Of a stretch of DNA of 64,000 nt, positions 52,508 through 60,551 are shown one piece after another. The stretch covers positions 186,001 to 250,000 of the forward strand of contig NZ_JAMTCH010000004.1 in NCBI RefSeq assembly GCF_024171735.1. The letters run 5' to 3'. Positions within the stretch are counted from its first letter, which is position 1. Each line of letters starts with the position of its first letter. The DNA is from Prauserella alba (GTDB taxonomy: Bacteria > Actinomycetota > Actinomycetes > Mycobacteriales > Pseudonocardiaceae). The position numbers and the translations under genes are program-made. Under the pieces are notes generated by a model, which had not been told where the DNA came from, ran no database searches, and saw nothing but the letters and a program-made list of their open reading frames with translations.

Positions 52508-53605
52508 CTAACAGTCGATCTCGACGTCACCGACCGCGGCAGTGACGCACAGCTGGATTTCTTCGTCGTCCTCGGCGGACTCCTCACCGGATGCGGTACG
52601 CACGACGCCGGAGACCTTGCGCTGGGTGCAGGAGAAGCAGATGCCCATGCGGCAGCCGTGTTCCGGGGACAGGCCCGCATCCTCCGCCTGCTCCAGCAGC
52701 GGCCGGCCGTCGCTCACGACGTCCACCCCGCTGCGCGCGAACCGGATCCGGCCGCCGGTCTCGGCCGCACCGACCGTGAGCACCGGCGGCACGAACTCCT
52801 CGGTGTGCAGCCGTTCACTGATCCCCGCATCGGCGTACAGGGCACGCACGGCCTCCATCAGCGGTGGCGGGCCGCAGAGGAACGTGGTGGCACGGGCGAA
52901 CCACGGCGCGACGCGGCGGAGGTGTTCGGCGGTGAAACGGCCGTCGGACGCCGTGTGCCGCACGTGGATGCGCACGCCCCGCCGGGCCGCGAGCGCGTCG
53001 AGCTCCTCGGCGTAGGGCACGTCTGCAGGCGTCCGCGCGTAGTACAGCAGGGACACCTCGCCCGGGTACCGTTCGTCGACCAGCGTCCGCAGCATCGACA
53101 GCACCGGTGTGATGCCGCTTCCGCCCGCGATGAGCACGATCGAGTCGGGTCGCGGCTCGGGCAGCGCGAACGTGCCGTCCGCAGGTGAGAGGCCGAGCAC
53201 CATGCCCACGTGGCCGTGTTCGTGCAGCTGCCGGGACACCAGCCCGCCCTCGTGGGCCTTGACGGTGAACTCCAGCTCACCATCGCGGTGCGCGCTGCCG
53301 GCCGGCGAGTAGCAGCGCGTGCGCCGCACCCCGTCGATGTCGACGGTGACACGGACGAACTGACCCGCCGCGAAGCCCCGCCACGCCCTGCTCGGCCGGA
53401 CCGTCAACGTGACCGAGTCCCGGGTCGGCCTGCGCAGGGCCACGACCTCGCCGCGGATCTCCCTGCGGACCAGCATCGGGTCGACCAACTCCAGATAGCG
53501 GTCGACCCCGTGCGGCGTCAGCAGCTTCTCCGCCAGTGACGCGAGCGAGGCGGGCAGCGATCCCGGCCGGGTCGCCGCTCGCCGCACGGCTGTGCGCATC
53601 GCCAT
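52508..53605 (-). CDS. Ferredoxin reductase-type oxidoreductase, electron donor of the desaturase
   Basis: This 365-residue protein joins a flavin/NAD(P)H reductase module (RCYSPAGSAH for FAD, LIAGGSGITPVLSMLRTL and TTFLCGPPPLM for NAD(P)H) to a C-terminal 2Fe-2S ferredoxin domain (HGCRMGICFSCTQRKVSG with a distal C in IQLCV). This matches the Rv3230c-type partner of DesA3. It starts with GGAGG before ATG 53605, and faces a divergent TetR gene. A TetR-type palindrome lies just upstream. Confidence 0.93.
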   Translation of the reverse strand: MAMRTAVRRAATRPGSLPASLASLAEKLLTPHGVDRYLELVDPMLVRREIRGEVVALRRPTRDSVTLTVRPSRAWRGFAAGQFVRVTVDIDGVRRTRCYSPAGSAHRDGELEFTVKAHEGGLVSRQLHEHGHVGMVLGLSPADGTFALPEPRPDSIVLIAGGSGITPVLSMLRTLVDERYPGEVSLLYYARTPADVPYAEELDALAARRGVRIHVRHTASDGRFTAEHLRRVAPWFARATTFLCGPPPLMEAVRALYADAGISERLHTEEFVPPVLTVGAAETGGRIRFARSGVDVVSDGRPLLEQAEDAGLSPEHGCRMGICFSCTQRKVSGVVRTASGEESAEDDEEIQLCVTAAVGDVEIDC

Positions 53606-53622
53606 TCCGCGCCTCCATTTTC

Positions 53623-53640
53623 AGTGAACGACTGTACACT
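53623..53640. promoter_or_regulatory. Candidate TetR operator between desaturase operon and tetR
   Basis: AGTGAAC-GACT-GTACACT is an 18-bp inverted repeat with one mismatched pair, in the 67-bp gap between the divergent starts (53605 and 53673). Position and form fit a TetR operator controlling both genes. Confidence 0.6.
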
Positions 53641-53672
53641 CAATCTTGTAGGCGATCAGGTGGAGGCGCAAG

Positions 53673-54347
53673 GTGACCAGGGCCGATGTGAACGGGGTTA
53701 CAGGACCGGCCGACGTATGCTCGACAGCCATGACGGCACCGGAGACCCGCAACGAGCGCAAGGAACGGACGCGCCGCGCGCTGCTCGACGCCGCGTTGCG
53801 GCAGGCTTCCGAGCGAGGATTCGCCGGGTTGAGCCTCCGGGAGATTGCCAAGCAGGCCGGTGTCGTGCCGACGGCGTTCTACCGCCATTTCGAATCGATG
53901 GACGAACTCGGCGTCACGCTCGTCGAGGAGTCCATGCGCGCACTGCGGACGATGATCCGCGGTGCGCGCAACGCGCCCGGCGGTTCGGCCGACCTCATCC
54001 GCGCATCCGTACGGACACTCTCGGAGCACGTGCGTTCACACGAGGAGCACTACTGGTTCCTGGTGCGGGAACGCTACGGCGGCACCGGCGCGGTGCGCCA
54101 GACCATCGGCGTCGAGCTGAAGCTGCTCACCGGTGAGCTGGCCGTGGACCTCGCACGCTTCGACGGGCTGCGCACCTGGTCCACCGAGGACCTGCGCATG
54201 CTGGCCGACCTCATCGTGTCCGCGATGCTCGCGACCGTGATGGAACTGCTGGAGGCCCGCCCCGGCTCGGATGCGGAGATCCTGGCTGCGGCCGAGCGCA
54301 AACTCCGCCTGATCTTCCTCGGCGTGCCGCACTGGCGCAGCACCTGA
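53673..54347 (+). CDS. TetR-family regulator of the desaturase operon
   Basis: This TetR protein has an N-terminal HTH (SLREIAKQAGVVPTAFYRHF preceded by RRALLDAALRQASERGF) and a helical ligand domain (HEEHYWFLVRERYGGTG). GTG 53673 is chosen because GGAGG lies six bases before it, adding 19 residues; ATG 53730 would give a more usual N-terminus but has no ribosome site. It is divergent from the reductase-desaturase operon and likely represses it, responding to acyl-CoA or lipid state (inference). A strong hairpin follows. Confidence 0.88.
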   Translation: MTRADVNGVTGPADVCSTAMTAPETRNERKERTRRALLDAALRQASERGFAGLSLREIAKQAGVVPTAFYRHFESMDELGVTLVEESMRALRTMIRGARNAPGGSADLIRASVRTLSEHVRSHEEHYWFLVRERYGGTGAVRQTIGVELKLLTGELAVDLARFDGLRTWSTEDLRMLADLIVSAMLATVMELLEARPGSDAEILAAAERKLRLIFLGVPHWRST

Positions 54348-54375
54348 GATCAACTGCGCTGATGCCCGCGAGAAG

Positions 54376-54426
54376 CCCCCAAGGGCACTTTGGTTGCATT
54401 GAGTGCAACCAAAGTGCCCCTGGGGG
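54376..54426. terminator. Long hairpin between tetR and copA
   Basis: A 23-bp stem with one mismatch (54376-54398 with 54404-54426) and 5-base loop TTGAG lies between convergent genes. The stem is unusually long and its inner part is AT-rich (CACTTTGGTTGCA). Its regularity suggests a mobile or repeated palindromic element acting as terminator. Confidence 0.8.
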
Positions 54427-54439
54427 CGTGTAGGGGCCC

Positions 54440-56743
54440 TCAGGAGAAACGGCGCAGCCGCAGGCTGTTCGTGACGACGAACACCGAGCTCAGCGCCATG
54501 GCGGCGCCGGCGAGCATCGGGTTCAGCAGCCCGGCGGCCGCGAGCGGCAGCGCGGCGACGTTGTAGCCGAACGCCCAGAACAGATTGCCCTGGATGGTCC
54601 GCAGGGTCCGGCGGGACAGCCGGATGGCGTCGGCGGCCGCCGTGAGGTCACCACGCACGAGCGTCAGGTCGCCCGCCTCGATCGCGACGTCGGTGCCCGT
54701 CCCCATGGCCAGCCCCAGGTCTGCTCGGGCCAGCGCAGCGGCGTCGTTCACGCCGTCACCGACCATCGCGACCACCCGGCCCTCGGCCTGCAACCACTCC
54801 ACGACGGCCACCTTGTCCTCGGGCAGCACCTCGGCGATCACGTCCGCCGGATCGTCGATGCCCACCTGCGTGGCGACGGCCCGCGCGACCGCGTCGTTGT
54901 CGCCGGTCAGCAGCACCGGACGCAGCCCCAGCGACCGCATCCGCCGCACCGCTTCCGCCGACGTCGCCTTGACCTCGTCGGCGACGACGAGCACGGCACG
55001 TGCCTCGCCGTCCCAGCCCGCGATCACCGCGGTGCCGCCGTCACGTTCCGCGGCTTCCTTCGCGGCCACCAGTTCGTCCGGCAGCGTCAGGCTCCACTCC
55101 CGGGCCAGTGCTTCCCTGCCGACGACGACCGCGTGCCCGTCGACGACGCCGTGCACGCCGAGGCCGTTGGTCGTGGCGAAGTCGCCGGCCTCCGGCAACT
55201 CGCCGAGTTCCCGCTCGGCCGCATCCGCGATCGCCCTGGCGATGGGGTGCTGCGAAGCGTTCTCGACCGCACCGGCGAGCCGCAACGCCTCGGCGCGGTC
55301 CGCACCCGCAGCGAGGTGCACCTCGCCGAGCGTCATCGCGGCCGTGGTCACCGTGCCCGTCTTGTCGAGCACGACCGTGTCCACCCGGCGCGTGGACTCC
55401 AGCACCTCGGGCCCCTTGATCAGCAGGCCGAGCTGCGCACCGCGGCCCGTACCCACGAGCAGCGCCGTCGGCGTGGCCAGGCCCAACGCGCACGGGCAGG
55501 CGATGATCAGCACCGCGACGGCTGCGGTGAACGCCGCCTCGACGGCACCGCCGGTGGCCAGCCAGCCGATGAGCGTGCCCACGGCCAACACGATGACGAT
55601 CGGCACGAACACCCCGGAGATGCGGTCGGCCAGCCGCTGCACCGCGGCCTTGCCCGCCTGCGCGTCCTCGACGAGCCTGGCCATCTGCGCCAGGCGGGTG
55701 TCACCGCCGACACGGGTCGCTTCGACGACGAGCCTGCCGCCCTGGTTGACGGTCGCCCCGACGACGGTGTCGCCCTCGGTGACCTCGACCGGCACCGACT
55801 CCCCCGTGAGCATGCTGGCGTCGACCGCCGAGACGCCGTCGACGACGACACCGTCGGTCGCGACCTTCTCCCCCGGGCGCACGACGAACCGGTCGCCGAC
55901 CGCGAGGTGGTCGACGGGGATGCGTTCCTCACGACCGCCACGCAGGACGCCGACGTCCTTGGCTCCCAGGTCCAGCAGCGCCCGCAGCGCAGCACCGGCC
56001 CTGCGCTTCGCGCGTGCCTCGAAGTACCGGCCCGCCAGCAGGAACGTCGTCACGCCCGCGGCGACCTCGAGATAGATGTTCGCACTGCCGTCCCCGCGTT
56101 CGATCGTGAACTCGAAGGCGTGCGTCATCCCGGGCATGCCCGCACTGCCGAAGAACAGTGCGTACAGCGACCACGCGAACGCGGCCGACACACCCATCGA
56201 CACCAGCGTGTCCATCGTCGCGGCGCCGTGCCGCAGGTTGATCAACGCGCTGCGGTGGAACGGCCACGCCGCCCACACCACGACCGGCGACGCCAGCACG
56301 AGCGAGGCCCACTGCCAGTTGGCGAACTGCAACGGCGGCACCATCGCCAGCACGATCACCGGCACCGACAGCAGGAGTGCACCGATGAGGCGCTGCCGCA
56401 GGGAGTCCGCCTCACGGTCGGCCGGTTCGGCTGCGGCCGGCTCGTCGTCGGTCCCCTGCCTGTCGGAGGCTCGCCCGGTGGGCAGTGCCGCCTCGTAGCC
56501 CGCGGCTTCGACAGCCTCGACGAGCCGCTCCGGCGGTACCCCGTCGGGGTAGGACACTCGCGCCTTCTCCGTCGCGTAGTTCACCGACGCCACGACGCCG
56601 TCGAGCTTGCCCAGCTTGCGTTCGATGCGGTTGGCACACGAGGCACACGTCATGCCACTGATCGCAAGCTCGATCTCGTGCTCGGCCACCGGACCCTGCC
56701 CGGCGGCCTCGGCACCCTCCGGCGCCCGAGATGCGGCCGTCAT
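54440..56743 (-). CDS. copA: Copper-translocating P-type ATPase CopA
   Basis: This 767-residue P1B-ATPase exports Cu(I). It has one N-terminal metal-binding domain ([16 protein letters not shown]), eight membrane spans, the ion site [13 protein letters not shown], the phosphorylation site [11 protein letters not shown], the HP motif [11 protein letters not shown], the TGES loop [11 protein letters not shown] and the hinge [16 protein letters not shown]. The ATG at 56743 has AAGGAGG upstream. It is last in csoR-copZ-copA, so expression rises with copper through CsoR. Confidence 0.95.
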   Translation of the reverse strand: MTAASRAPEGAEAAGQGPVAEHEIELAISGMTCASCANRIERKLGKLDGVVASVNYATEKARVSYPDGVPPERLVEAVEAAGYEAALPTGRASDRQGTDDEPAAAEPADREADSLRQRLIGALLLSVPVIVLAMVPPLQFANWQWASLVLASPVVVWAAWPFHRSALINLRHGAATMDTLVSMGVSAAFAWSLYALFFGSAGMPGMTHAFEFTIERGDGSANIYLEVAAGVTTFLLAGRYFEARAKRRAGAALRALLDLGAKDVGVLRGGREERIPVDHLAVGDRFVVRPGEKVATDGVVVDGVSAVDASMLTGESVPVEVTEGDTVVGATVNQGGRLVVEATRVGGDTRLAQMARLVEDAQAGKAAVQRLADRISGVFVPIVIVLAVGTLIGWLATGGAVEAAFTAAVAVLIIACPCALGLATPTALLVGTGRGAQLGLLIKGPEVLESTRRVDTVVLDKTGTVTTAAMTLGEVHLAAGADRAEALRLAGAVENASQHPIARAIADAAERELGELPEAGDFATTNGLGVHGVVDGHAVVVGREALAREWSLTLPDELVAAKEAAERDGGTAVIAGWDGEARAVLVVADEVKATSAEAVRRMRSLGLRPVLLTGDNDAVARAVATQVGIDDPADVIAEVLPEDKVAVVEWLQAEGRVVAMVGDGVNDAAALARADLGLAMGTGTDVAIEAGDLTLVRGDLTAAADAIRLSRRTLRTIQGNLFWAFGYNVAALPLAAAGLLNPMLAGAAMALSSVFVVTNSLRLRRFS

Positions 56744-56784
56744 CACCGCCTCCTTCGCGGATCATCCGTTGCTGTCGTGCGGCC

Positions 56785-56991
56785 TTACGCGGCCAGCGTG
56801 TACCCGGCTTCCTCCACCGCCGAGCGAACTGCGTCATCGGTCAGCGCGGCATCGCTCGTCACGGTCACCGCCCCGGTGCCGAGGTCGACGTCCACGCCAC
56901 GCACGCCGTCGAGCTCGCCGACCTCCTCGGTCACCGACGCCACGCAGTGCTGGCAGGTCATGCCGGTCACGGTGTAGGTCTTCTCGAACAT
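56785..56991 (-). CDS. copZ: Copper chaperone (CopZ-like heavy-metal-associated domain)
   Basis: This 68-residue HMA protein binds Cu(I) by the two cysteines of VTGMTCQHCVASV (residues 13 and 16) and delivers it to CopA. Ferredoxin-like fold and length are typical. ATG 56991 is preceded by AAGGGG; GTG 56994 is also possible. It lies between csoR and copA in the same direction. Confidence 0.93.
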   Translation of the reverse strand: MFEKTYTVTGMTCQHCVASVTEEVGELDGVRGVDVDLGTGAVTVTSDAALTDDAVRSAVEEAGYTLAA

Positions 56992-57031
56992 CACGATCGC
57001 CCCTTCTTCGGAATCGCCTGTGGTTCACCGG

Positions 57032-57313
57032 TCACGAGCGCACGAGACGGGCGATCGCCTCGCTCGCCTCGCGCACCTTCTCGTCGGCCGCCTCGCCGCC
57101 TTCGGCGACGGCCTCGGCGACGCAGTGCTTCAGGTGCTCGTCGAGCAGGCCCAGCGACAGTGACTGCAGCGCCTTCGTCGCGGCCGAGACCTGCGTGAGG
57201 ATGTCGATGCAGTACTCGTCGTCATCGACCATCCGCTGCAGTCCCCGGATCTGCCCTTCGATCCGGCGCAGCCGCTTCAGATAGGCGTCCTTGTCGCCGC
57301 TGTAACCCCGCAT
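57032..57313 (-). CDS. csoR: Copper-sensing repressor CsoR
   Basis: This 93-residue four-helix repressor has the Cu(I) ligand set Cys in DDDEYCIDILT, His and Cys in LLDEHLKHCVAEA, and the DNA-contact pattern YLKRLRRIEGQIRGLQRMV. Cu(I) binding releases it from the operator, derepressing copZ and copA. It controls its own operon, with a C-rich operator about 33 bp upstream. Confidence 0.95.
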   Translation of the reverse strand: MRGYSGDKDAYLKRLRRIEGQIRGLQRMVDDDEYCIDILTQVSAATKALQSLSLGLLDEHLKHCVAEAVAEGGEAADEKVREASEAIARLVRS

Positions 57314-57345
57314 GACGTGCCTCCTTCGCTGTCGACTCGGTTACC

Positions 57346-57365
57346 ATATACCCCCTACCCCTATA
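57346..57365. promoter_or_regulatory. Candidate CsoR operator
   Basis: ATATACCCCCTACCCCTATA has the pyrimidine/C-tract between AT-rich ends typical of CsoR-family operators, and lies directly upstream of csoR. Its outer TATA ends are nearly symmetrical. Confidence 0.6.
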
Positions 57366-57402
57366 AGGCAACCACGAGGGCGCTGAACTCCCTGGACATC
57401 GC

Positions 57403-57423
57403 CTTGAGCGAACACCGCTCAAC
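57403..57423. promoter_or_regulatory. HAIR element (HspR operator) upstream of hsp20
   Basis: CTTGAGC-GAACACC-GCTCAAC matches the HspR-associated inverted repeat CTTGAGT-N7-ACTCAAG with one base changed in each arm plus one at the end. It lies 86 bp before the hsp20 start, so HspR (DnaK operon repressor) likely controls it by heat. Confidence 0.75.
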
Positions 57424-57508
57424 TTTGGGAACAAAGCAGGCCGCAACTCGGTTGGACGGGATGGCAGGCCCGAGCCGCGGGCCTCGAGCCCGAGAAGGGA
57501 TGAACGAC

Positions 57509-57949
57509 ATGGCATTCCCGGTACTGCGCACCCGCACACCGCGCACACTGCACGCTCCGGCCCCGACGTGGAGCCCGCTGCGCGAGTTCGACGAACTGCA
57601 GCGCCTGCTGGCCGGCGCCGCGGACAACCGGACAGCGGCCTGGTCGCCCGCCGCCGACGTCCGCGAGACCGACGAGGGCTATGCGGTCGACGTCGAGCTG
57701 CCGGGTGTGAAGCGCGAAGACATCGCGGTCGACCTGGCCGAGGGGAGACTGACCATCGACGGCGAGATCGCCGAGCGCGAAGGGAATTTCCGCCGCCGCG
57801 CCCGGCGCACCGGCCAGTTCCGGTACGCCGTCACCCTGCCCGAGGGGGTCGACCCCAACCAGGTGAGCGCCGAACTGGCCGACGGCGTACTGACCGTGCG
57901 CGTGCCGAAGCGCCCCGAGGACGCGGCACGCCGGATCGAAATCAAGTAA
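57509..57949 (+). CDS. Small heat shock protein Hsp20
   Basis: This 146-residue alpha-crystallin-domain chaperone shows WSPAADVRETDEGYAVDVEL, PGVKREDIAVDL, the family Gly/Val motif DGVLTVRVPKRPE and an alternating beta core in the middle. ATG 57509 is chosen with AAGGGATG spacing; ATG 57500 lies too close to that site. It binds unfolding proteins and holds them for Hsp100/DnaK; a Clp ATPase gene lies near the other end of the window. A HAIR operator precedes it and a strong hairpin follows. Confidence 0.92.
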   Translation: MAFPVLRTRTPRTLHAPAPTWSPLREFDELQRLLAGAADNRTAAWSPAADVRETDEGYAVDVELPGVKREDIAVDLAEGRLTIDGEIAEREGNFRRRARRTGQFRYAVTLPEGVDPNQVSAELADGVLTVRVPKRPEDAARRIEIK

Positions 57950-57957
57950 CGAAAGGA

Positions 57958-58003
57958 CCCGGCGGGGTCGGAATCCGGAATGCCGGGTTCCGACCCCGCC
58001 GGG
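57958..58003. terminator. Terminator of hsp20
   Basis: A perfect 16-bp stem (CCCGGCGGGGTCGGAA with its complement) and 14-base loop begin 8 bp after the hsp20 stop and are followed by CGCATTTTC. This is a strong intrinsic terminator. Confidence 0.85.
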
Positions 58004-58076
58004 CCGCATTTTCTGTGCCACGACTCACACCAAATACACCCGGTGTCCTCAATGGACTTTCGCGCGGGGTGTCCCG

Positions 58077-58101
58077 GTTTGGAAACCACGACGCCGGGTA
58101 T
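58077..58101 (+). promoter_or_regulatory. SigB/SigF-type promoter
   Basis: GTTT-N15-GGGTAT matches the actinobacterial stress sigma (SigB/SigF) consensus GTTT-N15..17-GGGTAY exactly. It lies 10 bp before the ATG at 58111, so the transcript would be leaderless or nearly so. Confidence 0.6.
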
Positions 58102-58110
58102 CTGCCGAAT

Positions 58111-58431
58111 ATGGTGCATATCCCGGAACAGCAAGACAATGACAATGCGAATACGGCCGAACTCGCTGAGTCGGCACGGGCGCTCGGCATCTTCGCCACG
58201 GCCCACATGAGCAAAGCGGAACTGATCGAAGCGATCAGGCAACAGCGTGAAACGAACGCAGTACTACGGGCCGATCCGCAATGCACCGACGAACCGGACG
58301 CCGGCCGCCGGCACCCCGAGGAAGAACCGTCCGGACAGACCCGCGGCGGACAGCGCCGCACCGGGAAACGACCGGGCGGGGTGACCGATCAGCGCACGAC
58401 CCGGCGGCTGACCGGCGGTGTCACTGGGTGA
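58111..58431 (+). CDS. Rho_N-domain small protein
   Basis: This 106-residue protein has an N-terminal stretch LAESARALGIFATAHMSKAE followed by LIEAIR, matching the Rho termination factor N-terminal/SAP-like helical domain that binds nucleic acid. A charged, disordered tail (Arg, Gly, Glu-rich) follows. Such small proteins are common in actinomycetes and of unknown role. It begins right behind a SigB/SigF-type promoter, so a stress role is likely. Its end overlaps the convergent gene by 11 bp. Confidence 0.7.
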   Translation: MVHIPEQQDNDNANTAELAESARALGIFATAHMSKAELIEAIRQQRETNAVLRADPQCTDEPDAGRRHPEEEPSGQTRGGQRRTGKRPGGVTDQRTTRRLTGGVTG

Positions 58432-58819
58432 CGAGCGAACGGCTCGCGAGTTCGGCGGTGTGGAGCTCGCGGCCCAACTGGGCCGCCATGCGCTGCGCCC
58501 GCGCCAACGCGGCCGCCGCCTCGAACGTCGACTGCGTCAGCTCTCCGTAGGCCGCGTCCTCACCGACGTTGCCGGACCAGAGCTGCTGCTCGAGATGCAG
58601 ACCCGCTTCGGGCAGGAAGCGGGCGAGATTCTCGGCGAGCTGTCGCAGCGAGCTCAGGACCTCGTGCAGTTCCGCCTCGTGGTCGGCCCGCGGGTGAGAG
58701 CCGCGGCGGGCAGCCCACTGCTGCAGGGTGCGCGTCGCGTCTTCAGCGCGGGCGGCCAGCGCGCCGGGGTCGGCCGGGGCGCCCACGTTCGTCTGGTCGG
58801 CGTTGCCGGATGCGGTCAT
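58421..58819 (-). CDS. Hypothetical helical protein
   Basis: This 132-residue protein is almost wholly predicted helix and rich in Ala, Leu and Glu, with repeated AARAE/ALARAQ-like heptads (ELHEVLSSLRQLAENLARFL), compatible with a coiled coil. I recognise no family. ATG 58819 has TAGGGAAC upstream. It converges with and overlaps the Rho_N gene by 11 bp, which may mean antisense interference. Confidence 0.6.
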   Translation of the reverse strand: MTASGNADQTNVGAPADPGALAARAEDATRTLQQWAARRGSHPRADHEAELHEVLSSLRQLAENLARFLPEAGLHLEQQLWSGNVGEDAAYGELTQSTFEAAAALARAQRMAAQLGRELHTAELASRSLVTQ

Positions 58820-59058
58820 GGCTGTTCCCTACGGTCATGGCACAAAGTTCGGTGAAAGCACGGGGCATCGGGGAAACTCGGTGCCGGAAATATCTCCGGA
58901 GAATCCGGGCTCGCATCCACGTTAACGTCGGGTGTCCGGGTTTCTGCCGTAATGTGGCGAAGCTCAAGTTTCACCGGAGCAGCGCCGGGACGGCCAGTGA
59001 TCACTTTTCCCCGCGGAACCTCCCCGCGGCGAAGATCGAATTCCGTTGAAACCCGGAG

Positions 59059-59133
59059 CCGGCAACAGGGGCCCTGAAACACGGCGCCCCAAACACGGGG
59101 GCCTGCAACGCGAAGCCCGGCAACGCTGAGCCC
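59059..59133. repeat. Degenerate ~15-bp tandem repeat in the gene-free gap 58820-59146
   Basis: The 327-bp gap between the hypothetical gene and mocR holds no supported gene. Its right end carries five to six decayed copies of a 15-bp unit; on the minus strand it reads about GGGCTYCGCGTTGCM, beginning 14 bp after the mocR stop. The rest (58820-59058) shows no clear signal beyond a short inverted repeat, CCGGA-AATATC-TCCGG. Confidence 0.5.
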
Positions 59134-59146
59134 GAGCGAATCCGCT

Positions 59147-60472
59147 TCAGTTCGGTCCCGTGTCGTCCGGCCCTCCGCGCGCCAATCGCGCGAGCACGTC
59201 GAGGGAGGCCGCGAGCACGGATTCGGCCGGCGCGGCCAGTGCGAGCCGAACCGCGGAGGGCGCGTGCCCCTCGTCGATCGTGAACGACGCCGCCGGGCTG
59301 ATCGCGATGCCGTGACGGGCCGCTGCGGCGACGAAGGTGTCGGCCCGCCACGGCACGGGAAGCTCCCACCAGCAGTGATAGGCGCGGGGGTCGGCGCGTA
59401 TCGCGAACCCGTCCAGCCGGGAACGCATGAGCTCCTGCCGCCGGGCCGCGTCGGCACGCTTTCCGCGGACGAGCTCAGCGACCGTGCCGTCGCCGATCCA
59501 TCGGGTGGCGGCGTCGAGTGCGAATCCGGTCGCGGCCCATCCGCCGCTCCGTAGCGCCCGCGCGACCCCGTCCCGCCGCGACGCGGGAGCGGCGACCAAG
59601 CCGAGGGTCAGCCCCGGCGCGATCCGTTTCGACAAGCTGTCGACGACGACCGTGCATTCCGGTATGTGGTCGGCCAATTGCGGTTCGTCGCAGAGAAATG
59701 CGTTCACCCGATCCTCGATCACCGGAACACCGCGATCGCGAACCACCTCCGCGAACTCCTCCTTCCGCTCCGCAGGCATCGTCGATCCGAGCGGGTTCTG
59801 CAGCGCGGGCTGTACATACACCGCATCGACCGCCGCCTGTTCGAGCGCATCAGGGCGCATGCCGTCCTCGTCGACGTCGAGCGGTACGAGGGTGACGCCG
59901 CGGTTGCCGGCGAGCCCGCGGACCACCGGGTAGGTCAGCGCTTCCACCCCGAGCCGTCCGCCCGTGGGCACGAGGGCCGCGATGGCGGCGGCGATCGCCT
60001 GCCGCCCGTTGCCGGTGAACAGCACACCGTCCGGGTCGACATCCCCGAGCAGGCCCGCCGCGACCCGACGTGCCTCCGCGGTGCCGCCGACGGGAACGGG
60101 TGCCGACGCCGCGTCGAACGCATCCGGCCGGAGCGCGCCGGACAGGCCACGGGTCAGCAGCTCCGACTGCCCCGGCAACGACGGGAAGTTCAGTTCGAGA
60201 TCCACCCGCGCCCCTGCCGGCTCCCCACCGGGCGGGTCGACGGGTGGCACGGCTGCCCGGACGAACGTGCCCCTGCCCACCTCACCGACGACGAGCCCGC
60301 GCCGGGTCAGCTCCGTGTACACGCGGGATGCCGTCGACGTGGCGATGCCGTGATCCCGCGCGAACCGGCGCTGCGGCGGCAACCGTTCCCCCACCCGCAG
60401 CCGTCCCGCCGCGATGTCCGCGGCGACCCCTTCGGCGATGACCCGGTAGTCCTCGGCGTTGGAACCCACCAT
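59147..60472 (-). CDS. MocR-type regulator (GntR HTH fused to PLP aminotransferase domain)
   Basis: This 441-residue chimera has an N-terminal GntR winged helix (LPPQRRFARDHGIATSTASR and VYTELTRRGLVVGEVGRGTF). A fold-type I aminotransferase-like domain follows, with PLP-binding lysine in VVVDSLSKRIAPGLTLG, the aspartate region VIEDRVNAFL and VYVQPALQNPLGSTM. MocR proteins usually control a neighbouring gene in amine or vitamin B6 metabolism. ATG 60472 follows AAGGG. It is divergent from the hydrolase across a gap with two direct repeats. Confidence 0.9.
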   Translation of the reverse strand: MVGSNAEDYRVIAEGVAADIAAGRLRVGERLPPQRRFARDHGIATSTASRVYTELTRRGLVVGEVGRGTFVRAAVPPVDPPGGEPAGARVDLELNFPSLPGQSELLTRGLSGALRPDAFDAASAPVPVGGTAEARRVAAGLLGDVDPDGVLFTGNGRQAIAAAIAALVPTGGRLGVEALTYPVVRGLAGNRGVTLVPLDVDEDGMRPDALEQAAVDAVYVQPALQNPLGSTMPAERKEEFAEVVRDRGVPVIEDRVNAFLCDEPQLADHIPECTVVVDSLSKRIAPGLTLGLVAAPASRRDGVARALRSGGWAATGFALDAATRWIGDGTVAELVRGKRADAARRQELMRSRLDGFAIRADPRAYHCWWELPVPWRADTFVAAAARHGIAISPAASFTIDEGHAPSAVRLALAAPAESVLAASLDVLARLARGGPDDTGPN

Positions 60473-60491
60473 GATCTCACCCTTCCAGAGA

Positions 60492-60525
60492 ATTGTACCG
60501 AGATCAATGTTTTCATTGCACCGAG
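60492..60525. promoter_or_regulatory. Direct-repeat operator between mocR and the hydrolase gene
   Basis: ATTGTACCGAG (60492-60502) and ATTGCACCGAG (60515-60525) are the same 11-mer with one base changed, 23 bp apart (two helical turns). MocR regulators characteristically bind direct repeats in such divergent gaps. Confidence 0.65.
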
Positions 60526-60551
60526 CCAATTGACCTTCTAGCGTCACAACC

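Noticed and set aside
59001-59369. Pentapeptide-repeat protein
   Set aside because: Apparent five-residue periodicity comes from the 15-bp DNA repeat; the frame has no ribosome site and overlaps the end of mocR.
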